Shown: one piece after another, positions 7,142 to 13,802 of the stretch
Layout: every line of letters starts with the position of its first letter
Position numbering within the stretch: position 1 is the first letter of the stretch
Origin: a virus
Length of the DNA: 26,236 nt
Direction: 5' to 3' (one strand)
IMG/VR virus record: IMGVR_UViG_3300023172_002449
Location: 1 to 26,236 of that record
Notes under the pieces: generated by a model
What the model was told of the DNA's origin: nothing
Seen by the model: the letters and a program-made list of their open reading frames with translations, nothing else
Databases searched by the model: none
Translations under genes and position numbers: made by a program

Positions 7142-7142
7142 T
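7114..7142 (+). promoter_or_regulatory. early promoter before the cupin gene
   Basis: TTTACA at 7114-7119, 17 nt, TATAAT at 7137-7142, lying inside the last codons of the phosphomannomutase gene. The predicted start near 7149 gives a leader of about 22 nt to the ATG at 7171. Confidence 0.7.
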
Positions 7143-7170
7143 ACTATTAATATTATGAAAGATAAAAACA

Positions 7171-7530
7171 ATGAGTAAAGCAGGAAAAGTGTGGGGTGTA
7201 ACAGAACTTATTGAAGCGAATGGTTCTTTAGAGTTTCATCGTATTCAAATGAATAAAGGAGGTGTTTGTTCTAAACATCTTCATGAGTTTAAATGGAATG
7301 GGTTCTATGTCGAAAAAGGTGTAATGTTGGTTCGTGTCTGGCAGAAGGATTATGATCTTGTGGACGAAACTATTTTATATGAAGGAGATTATACAAAAGT
7401 CAAACCAGGTCTTTATCATCAGTTTGAATGCCTAGAGTCCGGTGTTGCTTACGAACTCTATTGGGCTGAGTTTAATCATAACGATATTGTAAGAGAAACT
7501 GTAGGGTATAATGAAAAAAATAAAAAGTAA
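7171..7530 (+). CDS. small cupin, mannose-6-phosphate-isomerase-like
   Basis: A 119-residue single-domain cupin. The first cupin motif is GGVCSKHLHEFKWNGFYVEKG, with candidate metal ligands H37, H39 and E45 or nearby. The second is GDYTKVKPGLYHQFEC with the conserved His. The middle MLVRVWQKDYDLVDETILYEG forms the connecting strands. The family includes the C-terminal domain of bifunctional mannose-6-phosphate isomerases, which fits its place directly after a phosphomannomutase, but a small cupin can also be a sugar epimerase or binding protein. It has its own early promoter and overlaps the following small gene. Confidence 0.75.
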   Translation: MSKAGKVWGVTELIEANGSLEFHRIQMNKGGVCSKHLHEFKWNGFYVEKGVMLVRVWQKDYDLVDETILYEGDYTKVKPGLYHQFECLESGVAYELYWAEFNHNDIVRETVGYNEKNKK

Positions 7531-7690
7531 TAGTTGGACTTTAGAAGTACAAGAAAATGGAAAAACTAAGGAACTATTTATTGAATTTCCTCCTGAAGCT
7601 CTTAGTCAAGTAGGCTGGGATGAAGGAGATACTTTACTTTGGGAAGAATTAACTGATGGTGTTTGGAGTATAACAAAGAAAGATGACTAA
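7511..7690 (+). CDS. 59-aa AbrB/MazE-like small phage protein
   Basis: A 59-codon ORF overlapping the cupin and cytidylyltransferase genes at its two ends. The core ELFIEFPPEALSQVGWDEGD, followed by TLLWEEL, has the pattern of an AbrB/MazE-type swapped-hairpin domain (hydrophobic strand, P, L, x-GWxxGDxLxW). Similar short proteins are frequent in T4-like phages, with no known function. It could be a small DNA-binding or antitoxin-like protein. Confidence 0.65.
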   Translation: MKKIKSNSWTLEVQENGKTKELFIEFPPEALSQVGWDEGDTLLWEELTDGVWSITKKDD

Positions 7691-8105
7691 AATGAAAATC
7701 GGTTTAACGGCTAGTACATTTGATTTACTACACGCTGGTCATATAATGATGTTAAGAGAAGCCAAATCAAAATGTGACTGGCTTATAGCAGCACTACAAG
7801 TAGATCCTTCATTAGATAGAAAAGAAAAAAATTCTCCCATACAAACTATAGTTGAAAGACAAGCTCAACTTGAAGCAGTAAAGTATGTAGATGAAGTCAT
7901 TATTTATTGTACTGAAAATGATCTTTTAGATATTATTAATATGTACCCAATTGATATAAGAATACTTGGTGAAGAATATAGACAAAAAGATTTTACAGGT
8001 AAGGACGAATGCCGTAATCGTGGAATTGAACTATACTTTAATAAAAGAGATCATAGATTTAGCTCAAGCGGATTAAGATCAAGAGTTTGCGAAAATCATA
8101 AATAA
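7683..8105 (+). CDS. cytidylyltransferase-like nucleotidyltransferase (TagD type)
   Basis: A 140-residue enzyme of the HxGH nucleotidyltransferase superfamily. The ATP/CTP-binding signature is TASTFDLLHAGHIMMLREAK, with HAGH at residues 17-20. The second signature near the C-terminus is RFSSSGLR (125-132), matching the (I/S)SST-x-(I/L)R loop. Length and layout fit glycerol-3-phosphate cytidylyltransferase (TagD), which makes CDP-glycerol; other sugar- or ethanolamine-phosphate substrates are possible. It begins inside the preceding small ORF (8-nt overlap) and lies among sugar genes, so a CDP-activated polyol or sugar for glycan or DNA decoration is a reasonable inference. Confidence 0.83.
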   Translation: MTKMKIGLTASTFDLLHAGHIMMLREAKSKCDWLIAALQVDPSLDRKEKNSPIQTIVERQAQLEAVKYVDEVIIYCTENDLLDIINMYPIDIRILGEEYRQKDFTGKDECRNRGIELYFNKRDHRFSSSGLRSRVCENHK

Positions 8106-8108
8106 TAC

Positions 8109-8137
8109 TTTACATATCAGTAAAAATAGGATATAAT
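8109..8137 (+). promoter_or_regulatory. early promoter of the mazG-TAGT unit, probably leaderless
   Basis: TTTACA at 8109-8114, 17 nt, TATAAT at 8132-8137. Only ATAAAA separates the -10 box from the ATG at 8144, so a start 7 nt downstream would fall on the A of the start codon. Confidence 0.75.
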
Positions 8138-8143
8138 ATAAAA

Positions 8144-8437
8144 ATGAACTATGTAGAAAAAATTATTCAGTGGCATCATGATAGAAATCTTATTGAAGGT
8201 TCTACAGATAAAGACCAATATATGAAACTTATTCAAGAAATGGGTGAGCTATCGGACAGTATCTGTAAAAATAAAGACATTAGAGACGATTGTGGTGATA
8301 TTATGGTTGTTCTAATTAATATTATGGAAAGAAACAATATAAGTTTTGAAGAATGTCTTGAAGTAGCCTATAATGATATTAAAGACCGTAAAGGTAGAAT
8401 GGTGGATGGTGTGTTTATAAAGGAAGGTGATAATTAA
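8144..8437 (+). CDS. mazG: MazG-like nucleotide pyrophosphohydrolase
   Basis: A 97-residue all-alpha NTP pyrophosphohydrolase. The MazG-type metal site is visible as KLIQEMGELSDSI followed by IRDDCGDIMVVLINI, giving the acidic ExxE and the later DxxxD helix. Such enzymes cleave NTPs or dNTPs to monophosphates and PPi; phage versions have been proposed to act on dGTP/dCTP or ppGpp, and the substrate cannot be read here. It is preceded by a perfect early promoter with almost no leader, and its stop shares a base with the next ATG (TAATG). Confidence 0.85.
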   Translation: MNYVEKIIQWHHDRNLIEGSTDKDQYMKLIQEMGELSDSICKNKDIRDDCGDIMVVLINIMERNNISFEECLEVAYNDIKDRKGRMVDGVFIKEGDN

Positions 8438-9372
8438 TGCAACCAAAATACCCAATCTATATAATTTCTAAGGGTAGAGCGGACTCACGTCTTACTTCAA
8501 AAACTCTTGAAGAAATGAGAGTACCATACAGAATTGTTATTGAAGATAGTGAATATGATGATTATGCTAAAGGTATATCACCCGAAAAAATTATAACTCT
8601 GCCTACAGATTTTAGAGAAAATCCAAAGTATGCAATTCCAGATAACAAAGGCAGAATTGGCGGTTCTATTCCTGCACGTAACTTTGTTTGGGAACATTCT
8701 ATTAATGAAGGTCATAAGCGGCATTGGATTATGGATGATAATATTAAACATTTCTATAGATTACATAAGAATAGAAAAACTAAAGTAACCTCTGGAACTA
8801 TTATTAGATTATGTGAAGATTTTACCGACCGATATACTAATGTAAAAATGTCTGGTATGAATTATCAATATTTTGCTCCAGCTTCTCAGAAAAAAAAGCC
8901 ATATACACTTAATACCAGAATTTATTCTTGTATTCTATTATCTAATGATTTGAAACATCGCTGGCGTGGTAAATACAATGAAGATACAGTTCTAAGTCTT
9001 GATATTCTAAAAGATGATTGGTGTACAATTTTATTTAATGCATTCTTATGTGGTAAAATTACAACTCTTGTTATGGGCGGTGGTAATACTGATAATGTGT
9101 ATGTTGACGGAGACAATCGTTTACAGTTTGCACAAGCACTTGTAGAACAACATCCAGATCTGGTTAAAGTTGTACATAGATATAATAGATGGCATCACCA
9201 TGTAGATTATAGTCCGTTTAAAAAGAATAAGCTTATCTATCGTGATGACTATGTTATTAAAGGTGGTGTAAACGAACACGGTATGAAATTACATAAATTA
9301 ACTATGGAACAATATAAAAAAGCAACTACAGAATTTGGAAACGCGGAGAACCCCTACTATGAGCAAACCTAA
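8437..9372 (+). CDS. TET-associated-type glycosyltransferase (TAGT)
   Basis: A 311-residue GT-A-fold glycosyltransferase. The start YPIYIISKGRADSRLT, the DDN at 100-102 (WIMDDNI, the likely metal/donor site), LNTRIYSCILL, the NED at 181-183 (GKYNEDTVLSL) and the DWCTILFNAFLCGK and GGGNTDN stretches agree with the TAGT family described by comparative genomics in phages. TAGTs are predicted to glycosylate hydroxymethylated pyrimidines in DNA. No TET/JBP oxygenase or hydroxymethylase is in this window, so the acceptor is unknown. It is translationally coupled to mazG and overlaps a small acidic partner typical of this gene pair. The alternative is a cell-surface glycosyltransferase. Confidence 0.8.
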   Translation: MQPKYPIYIISKGRADSRLTSKTLEEMRVPYRIVIEDSEYDDYAKGISPEKIITLPTDFRENPKYAIPDNKGRIGGSIPARNFVWEHSINEGHKRHWIMDDNIKHFYRLHKNRKTKVTSGTIIRLCEDFTDRYTNVKMSGMNYQYFAPASQKKKPYTLNTRIYSCILLSNDLKHRWRGKYNEDTVLSLDILKDDWCTILFNAFLCGKITTLVMGGGNTDNVYVDGDNRLQFAQALVEQHPDLVKVVHRYNRWHHHVDYSPFKKNKLIYRDDYVIKGGVNEHGMKLHKLTMEQYKKATTEFGNAENPYYEQT

Positions 9373-9640
9373 AGGAGCTAACCTATTTGTATTAGACGGA
9401 CAAGAAGATGATCTTGATCCTATGGGTTGGGATGATATGCCAGAATTTGAACAAGAGAATAGAGAGGATTATGCTGCTCTTGTTATTAGATTTAGGACAG
9501 AGGAAGATTTAAAAGAATTTGCACAAAAGATTGGACAACCTAATCTTACTAAAAAATCACGTGGGACATTTTATCCTGCGGTAGAATTTAATGAGGCAAA
9601 TCTTTTGCGTTGGATGGATGAAGAACAAATACCGAGCTGA
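9359..9640 (+). CDS. small acidic partner of the TAGT glycosyltransferase
   Basis: A 93-residue protein, MSKPKGANLFVLDG and then a DDLDPMGWDDMPEFEQENRED stretch, followed by a small alpha/beta unit (YAALVIRFRTEEDLKEFAQKIG) and KKSRGTFYPAVEF. I recall similar small proteins, sometimes with ParB-like neighbours, next to TAGT genes in many phages; their function is unknown. The ATG at 9359 lies 13 nt inside the TAGT gene and has GCGGAG upstream; an earlier in-frame ATG at 9335 is less likely. A role in directing the glycosyltransferase is only an inference from context. Confidence 0.75.
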   Translation: MSKPKGANLFVLDGQEDDLDPMGWDDMPEFEQENREDYAALVIRFRTEEDLKEFAQKIGQPNLTKKSRGTFYPAVEFNEANLLRWMDEEQIPS

Positions 9641-9642
9641 TT

Positions 9643-10581
9643 ATGCAAGTTTCTGCAACATTCTTTAAATCTATTTATGATAATAAGACTCATAAGAATA
9701 TGAGTTTTTCTGATTTTTCACAGTTTGAAAAATTTTTATATAAGTTGTCAGAAAGAAAGTTAAAGGATAAAAAAGATGCTCAACTTATATCTCCAGCTTC
9801 ATATATTGAAGATACAACCAGAGCAAATAAAAATGTGATAGACTGGGCTGGCTGGGCAGCTATGGATGTAGATGATCACGAGTTTAAAGGGGATTTAAAA
9901 AATGAGCTTATTCGTATATATGGTAAGTACTATTTCGTTTGCTATAGTACTGCTAGCAGTCGAGAAAGTTTACCAAAGTTTCGTCTGGTCTTCCCACTTA
10001 CAAAAAGAGTTAGATCAGATAATATCAGACATTTTTGGTACGCACTCAACACACAACTTAAGGCTATCGGCGATGCGCAAACTAAAGATTTATCACGAAT
10101 GTATTATATCCCTGGTTCGTACTCTGGCGCTTTCAACTTTATTTTTACTAACACTGGTGGTTCTTATATAGATCCAGAAGAACTGATGAGTGCTCATCCT
10201 TATCAGGAAAAGAAAACTGGAACATTCTTAGATAGATTACCAACAGAAATGCAAAAATCCATTATAGAATATCGTAAGAATAAAATGGAAAATAATAATG
10301 TCAATTGGACTAATTATGAAGATTGCCCATTTGTAAATAAGAATCTTATCAGAGATTTTAAAAATATAGCATATGTAGATAATACCGGAAGATATGCTAT
10401 GGTTTATAAAATAATGGTTTCTATAGCAAGTAATGCAATTAAGAAACAATATCCTATAAATACGTTTGAAATTGTAGAACTAATTAAACAACTTGATGCA
10501 GATACAGCAAAGAGATATGAAAATAGACCTCTTAATATAGAAGCTGATCGTGCTATAGAATATGCGTATAGAAATATTTAA
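9643..10581 (+). CDS. putative primase-polymerase (AEP-like) protein
   Basis: A 312-residue protein with the layout of an archaeo-eukaryotic-type primase domain: WAAMDVDDHEF with D75/D77 (motif I, metal ligands), YFVCYSTASSRESLPKFRLV (residues 98-115, motif II region) and DLSRMYYIPGSY with D149 (motif III region). The C-terminal third is helical and of unknown role. If right, it would prime DNA synthesis for gp43/gp41 and replace the T4 gp61 type, which I do not see here. I cannot rule out a relaxase- or replication-initiator-like protein of the same wider fold. It starts at ATG 9643, two bases after the previous stop. Confidence 0.55.
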   Translation: MQVSATFFKSIYDNKTHKNMSFSDFSQFEKFLYKLSERKLKDKKDAQLISPASYIEDTTRANKNVIDWAGWAAMDVDDHEFKGDLKNELIRIYGKYYFVCYSTASSRESLPKFRLVFPLTKRVRSDNIRHFWYALNTQLKAIGDAQTKDLSRMYYIPGSYSGAFNFIFTNTGGSYIDPEELMSAHPYQEKKTGTFLDRLPTEMQKSIIEYRKNKMENNNVNWTNYEDCPFVNKNLIRDFKNIAYVDNTGRYAMVYKIMVSIASNAIKKQYPINTFEIVELIKQLDADTAKRYENRPLNIEADRAIEYAYRNI

Positions 10582-10596
10582 AAAAAATGTATTTTA

Positions 10597-10649
10597 GGGG
10601 TTTACAAGTGATGATTTTTAGTATATGTTGTAAGAGTAAATAGAATCGG
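10597..10649 (+). promoter_or_regulatory. repeat-type strong promoter, copy 1
   Basis: GGGG (10597-10600), TTTACA (10601-10606), 17 nt, TATGTT (10624-10629), 13 nt, AGAATCGG (10642-10649). The upstream AATGTATTTTAGGGG and its preceding A-run are nearly identical to copy 3 at 20676, 10 kb away. It drives the 86-aa gene at 10659. Confidence 0.8.
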
Positions 10650-10658
10650 AGACTTCTT

Positions 10659-10919
10659 ATGGCTTACTGGACTCACACAAATTCACCAATCGGCATTTTT
10701 ACTGAAAAAGAGGTTGGCAATTGTTTTGAATACTCTATTAATGATGATCCGATTACTTCATTTAATGAAGATTTTCCTCATAAAATCTGGGTCTGCAATG
10801 GATACCGTTACGGAACGGTAAAGAAAACCGTTGTAGTAATCTGTATAGATGAAGACGAATACGGTCTCCCTGTGACACAAACGTGGCACATTAAAAATAA
10901 TCGTATATATGCAAATTAG
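10659..10919 (+). CDS. unknown 86-aa early protein behind repeat promoter copy 1
   Basis: A small, mostly beta-strand protein: MAYWTHTNSPIGIFTEKEVG, FNEDFPHKIWVCNGYRYG, then KKTVVVICIDEDEYG and a closing TWHIKNN. I recognise no family or catalytic motif. It is alone between two strong repeat-type promoters, each with its own AGAATCGG leader, a layout usual for early host-takeover genes. The ATG is supported by GGAGAC (10648-10653) upstream. Confidence 0.7.
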   Translation: MAYWTHTNSPIGIFTEKEVGNCFEYSINDDPITSFNEDFPHKIWVCNGYRYGTVKKTVVVICIDEDEYGLPVTQTWHIKNNRIYAN

Positions 10920-10971
10920 GGGTTTACAAACTCCTAAAAATATAGTATGTTGATTATATAAAGAGAATCGG
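10919..10971 (+). promoter_or_regulatory. repeat-type strong promoter, copy 2
   Basis: GGGG immediately before TTTACA (10923-10928), 17 nt, TATGTT (10946-10951), 13 nt, AGAATCGG (10964-10971). It begins within the stop codon of the 86-aa gene and drives the gene at 10984. Confidence 0.8.
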
Positions 10972-10983
10972 AAAGGAACTAAA

Positions 10984-11493
10984 ATGTCTAACGTTGCTAC
11001 AAATCTTAAAAAAGTTGGAACTTATCTCGGATATTTTACAATTCAAAAACATACAACAAACGTAAATAATAACAAGCCTTCTCGTACTTATGAAAAGCTT
11101 GTATTTACAAAAGCCGATGGTATGGAAACTCGTGACTTTAAAGCCATGGGTGATATTGTATATGGTATGTATGTTAACGGCGATCTTGTTAAGATTGGCA
11201 AAGCAGGTTCAACAAACGGTTGGGCTGGACGTATTAGTACCTATGGTGTTGATCCAAAAGGTGAAGCAACTAATCGTAAAATCATTACACATCTAAAAGA
11301 AGATTTTACATATGAAACTCGTGTAGAAGTATATGGCATTTCAGTTCCTCGTGTTCACTCAGAATATTTTTGCCCAGTAACACGTGAAACGGTTTCCATT
11401 GAACTTCCGCAAAACCATCAGGTAGAAACTCATTTAACTGCTGAAGCAGAAGCCGAGGGTGTTGATCTTATGTTCTGTACGCAAAAAGTTTAA
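10984..11493 (+). CDS. GIY-YIG-like protein, tentative
   Basis: A 169-residue protein. The centre, GDIVYGMYVNGDLVKIGKAG, followed by GWAGRISTYGVD, has the shape of a GIY-YIG/T5orf172-type domain (strand, KIGK, then R...Y), and a late Glu (NHQVETHLTAEAEAEG) is where the catalytic Glu helix would be expected. The usual G-I/V-Y...Y-I/V-G start is only partly present (VYGMYV), so it may be a diverged or inactive nuclease. The first 40 residues form an unassigned N-terminal part. Strong expression is suggested by repeat promoter copy 2 and GAAAGGAACT before the ATG. It could attack host DNA early or be an unrelated takeover protein. Confidence 0.45.
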   Translation: MSNVATNLKKVGTYLGYFTIQKHTTNVNNNKPSRTYEKLVFTKADGMETRDFKAMGDIVYGMYVNGDLVKIGKAGSTNGWAGRISTYGVDPKGEATNRKIITHLKEDFTYETRVEVYGISVPRVHSEYFCPVTRETVSIELPQNHQVETHLTAEAEAEGVDLMFCTQKV

Positions 11494-11497
11494 TATA

Positions 11498-12679
11498 ATG
11501 AAAATATTCATAATTCCATATACATTCTATACTTATTTTTCTTTTAAAGAAAGAGTAAGTGGCGTTGATGAGAGTATGTTGAAACAGATAGAAGTTTTAA
11601 GAGAAAGAGGTCATGACGTAAAAGCATATACTATTTTTGGTAATCTACATGAATATTTAAATGATGTTTATTATTATGATGATAAAGTTCCTGAAATAGG
11701 AATAAAATCATATTTAAAAAGTACTAAAAATAGAAAAAAAATTGTAACAGATATTATAATTAAAATAAAAAAATTTAAACCTGATATAATTTTATCAAAT
11801 GCATATTTTCAACGCGGTTTTTATAATGAATTACAAAAAATAAATATACCTATAATTTATATGTGTCACGCTGCACCCGGATTTTTATCAGATCTTATGT
11901 CTGCAAATAAATTATCAAGTTTCAGTGAAAGACATTCTATTTGCGCAATGTCGGAATATCATGCAAAAACTATAAAACAATTTTATGGCAGAAAAAGAAA
12001 AAACTGGGACTTTGAAGGTAAAATAAGTGCAGACTCAATAGTATTTTCTTCATATAGTAATAAAGAAAATGTATTGGGTTCTGACGGTATTGTTAGACAT
12101 GTCTCTGCTGCAAATAAAGATAAACAGACTTTTTTGATACATGACTTTTTAAGCAAAACAGATTTTAAAACCGAAGTATATACTACTTTAAATCATATGA
12201 CTAAAGATAATGAAAAATTAAATTCTTATGTTGAAAAAGCATTTAAAAATTTTAATACTTCAGATAGATTAATCAATCTTGATATTGAACATAAAATCAT
12301 TATGGAAAATATAGCAAAATCGGCGTGTTGTTTTGTAGGATTAGCATATTATGATAGTTTTACAATTACCTCACTTGAAGCGCTTTCTCGTGGTATACCA
12401 ATTATTGTAAAAGGGATAAAAAACTCACATCCTGCAAAAGAAATGGTAGAACCAGAATATCAAAAATATGTTCATATATACGAAAATAAAAAAGATTTTA
12501 TTGATAAGGTAAAAGAGTTTTCAAATGTTACAATAGAAGAAAGACATCAAATTGCCAATTCTTGTTATAAAATTACTTCAAAAAATATGTATGGAAATAA
12601 ATTAGAAAAGGCATTAAATAGTGCCGTACTTAAATTTAATAATAAAAATAGTTTACACTTAGAAAATTTTATGATATAA
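11498..12679 (+). CDS. GT-B glycosyltransferase (GT4-like)
   Basis: A 393-residue GT-B-fold enzyme. The N-terminal domain starts MKIFIIPYTFYTYF and contains GVDESMLKQIEVLRERGHDV, typical of GT4 acceptor domains. The C-terminal donor domain has YYDSFTITSLEALSRGIPII, corresponding to the E-x7-E nucleotide-sugar site, with E294 as the conserved second Glu. The donor and acceptor are not readable. ATG 11498 follows the previous stop by 4 nt; an upstream ATG at 11459 lies inside the previous gene. The gene is even richer in A than its neighbours (many AAA/ATA codons), which may reflect separate acquisition. The epimerase and dehydrogenase that follow would supply uronic-acid-type donors. Confidence 0.75.
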   Translation: MKIFIIPYTFYTYFSFKERVSGVDESMLKQIEVLRERGHDVKAYTIFGNLHEYLNDVYYYDDKVPEIGIKSYLKSTKNRKKIVTDIIIKIKKFKPDIILSNAYFQRGFYNELQKINIPIIYMCHAAPGFLSDLMSANKLSSFSERHSICAMSEYHAKTIKQFYGRKRKNWDFEGKISADSIVFSSYSNKENVLGSDGIVRHVSAANKDKQTFLIHDFLSKTDFKTEVYTTLNHMTKDNEKLNSYVEKAFKNFNTSDRLINLDIEHKIIMENIAKSACCFVGLAYYDSFTITSLEALSRGIPIIVKGIKNSHPAKEMVEPEYQKYVHIYENKKDFIDKVKEFSNVTIEERHQIANSCYKITSKNMYGNKLEKALNSAVLKFNNKNSLHLENFMI

Positions 12680-12680
12680 T
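12652..12680 (+). promoter_or_regulatory. early promoter of the epimerase gene
   Basis: TTTACA (12652-12657), 17 nt, TATAAT (12675-12680), inside the last codons of the glycosyltransferase gene. The -35 side TACACTTA and the downstream TAAGTGTA form an 8-bp inverted repeat around the -10 box. TATAATATAAGTGTAGAAG recurs exactly at the promoter at 13681. Confidence 0.75.
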
Positions 12681-12702
12681 ATAAGTGTAGAAGGAGAAAA
12701 AT

Positions 12703-13659
12703 ATGTCACATATTACAGTAACTGGCGGCGCTGGTTTTATCGGTTATCATCTTATTCAAAAATTAGTAGACGAAGGTCATACGGTTTCGGCATTTGATAA
12801 CTTTAATGATTATTATGATGTTTCTTTAAAAGAAGATAGAGCAAATAATTTAAAAAATCTTGGTGTTGAAGTAACACGTCTTGATCTAAAAGAAAAAGCA
12901 CATTTAAAATTTTTTCTTGCTTCTACAAAACCTGATGTTGTTATTCACTTAGCTGCATACGCAGGTGTTCGTCATTCATTAGAAAATCCTCAAAAATATA
13001 TTGATAATAATATCACTGGATCACAAAATTTAATAGAAGCTTGTATAGAAAATAATATTGAAAATGTGGTATATGCATCTACATCATGTACCATGGCTGG
13101 AAATCCATTACCATGGAATGAAGATGAAAAAACTGGTTATCAACTAAACCCATACGGTTTTACTAAATCCACCAACGAATGCCAATTTATTTCAAGTAAA
13201 ATTCCTAAAACCACCGGTCTTCGTTTCTTTACTGTTTATGGTCCTTGGGGCAGACCTGATATGGCTTTATTTGATTTTACAAAAAATATTATTGCTGGCA
13301 ATGAAATTGAATTATTTAATTATGGTGATATGATTCGTGACTTCACTTATATAGATGACATTGTAAGTGGTATTATTATTGTTGTTAATCAAACATTATC
13401 TGAAAATAATGAATTTAATGAAATATATAATATCGGTTATGGTGAACAAGTAAAATTGGTTGACTTTGTTGATAATATTGAAAAACAATTAGATCGTAAA
13501 GCTAAACGTAAACTTGTACCAAAACATCCGGCAGATACTCAAGCAACTTGGTCTGATACAACTAAACTACAAAAACTCGGATATAAACCTACTACACCAA
13601 TTGAAGTTGGTGTAGAAAAATTTGTTTCCTGGTATAAACTATATTATGGAGTAAACTAA
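12703..13659 (+). CDS. NAD-dependent epimerase, UDP-glucuronate 4-epimerase-like
   Basis: A 318-residue extended SDR enzyme. The NAD site is TGGAGFIG (residues 7-14). DNFNDYYDVSLKEDR (32-46) is characteristic of UDP-glucuronate 4-epimerases (CapI/GAE). HLAAYAGVRHSLENP follows, and the catalytic Tyr/Lys pair is Y151 and K155 in NPYGFTKS. FFTVYGPWGRPDMALFDF and RDFTYIDDIV complete the substrate side. Length is normal and nothing is missing. It probably converts UDP-GlcA to UDP-GalA, using the product of the UDP-glucose dehydrogenase two genes on. AGAAGGAG precedes the ATG, and the gene has its own early promoter. Confidence 0.9.
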   Translation: MSHITVTGGAGFIGYHLIQKLVDEGHTVSAFDNFNDYYDVSLKEDRANNLKNLGVEVTRLDLKEKAHLKFFLASTKPDVVIHLAAYAGVRHSLENPQKYIDNNITGSQNLIEACIENNIENVVYASTSCTMAGNPLPWNEDEKTGYQLNPYGFTKSTNECQFISSKIPKTTGLRFFTVYGPWGRPDMALFDFTKNIIAGNEIELFNYGDMIRDFTYIDDIVSGIIIVVNQTLSENNEFNEIYNIGYGEQVKLVDFVDNIEKQLDRKAKRKLVPKHPADTQATWSDTTKLQKLGYKPTTPIEVGVEKFVSWYKLYYGVN

Positions 13660-13661
13660 TA

Positions 13662-13802
13662 ATGGATAGCGTAGAAAAACTTTACAAAAATGTTGCACTA
13701 TATTATAATATAAGTGTAGAAGAATTATTGGATCGACTCACTAAAAACGGAGAACCTCTAATTCATAATTATTATAAGGAAGTGTATCCAAATGGGTTCT
13801 AA
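13662..13802 (+). CDS. 46-aa small ORF between epimerase and dehydrogenase
   Basis: A 46-codon ORF starting three bases after the epimerase stop and overlapping the start of the dehydrogenase by 11 nt. The protein (MDSVEKLYKNVALYYNISVE, later KNGEPLIHNYYKEV) is helical and contains an early-promoter sequence within its coding DNA. It has no recognised domain. The tight packing supports translation, but it may only couple the two neighbours. Confidence 0.45.
   Translation: MDSVEKLYKNVALYYNISVEELLDRLTKNGEPLIHNYYKEVYPNGF
13681..13709 (+). promoter_or_regulatory. early promoter of the UDP-glucose dehydrogenase gene
   Basis: TTTACA (13681-13686), 17 nt, TATAAT (13704-13709), inside the 46-aa ORF and 82 nt before the dehydrogenase ATG. 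The 19 nt from the -10 box are identical to those at the epimerase promoter. Confidence 0.7.

Noticed and set aside
9902-10171. 89-codon hydrophobic + strand ORF
   Set aside because: Fully inside the primase-like gene in another frame, which has a much better-supported product.
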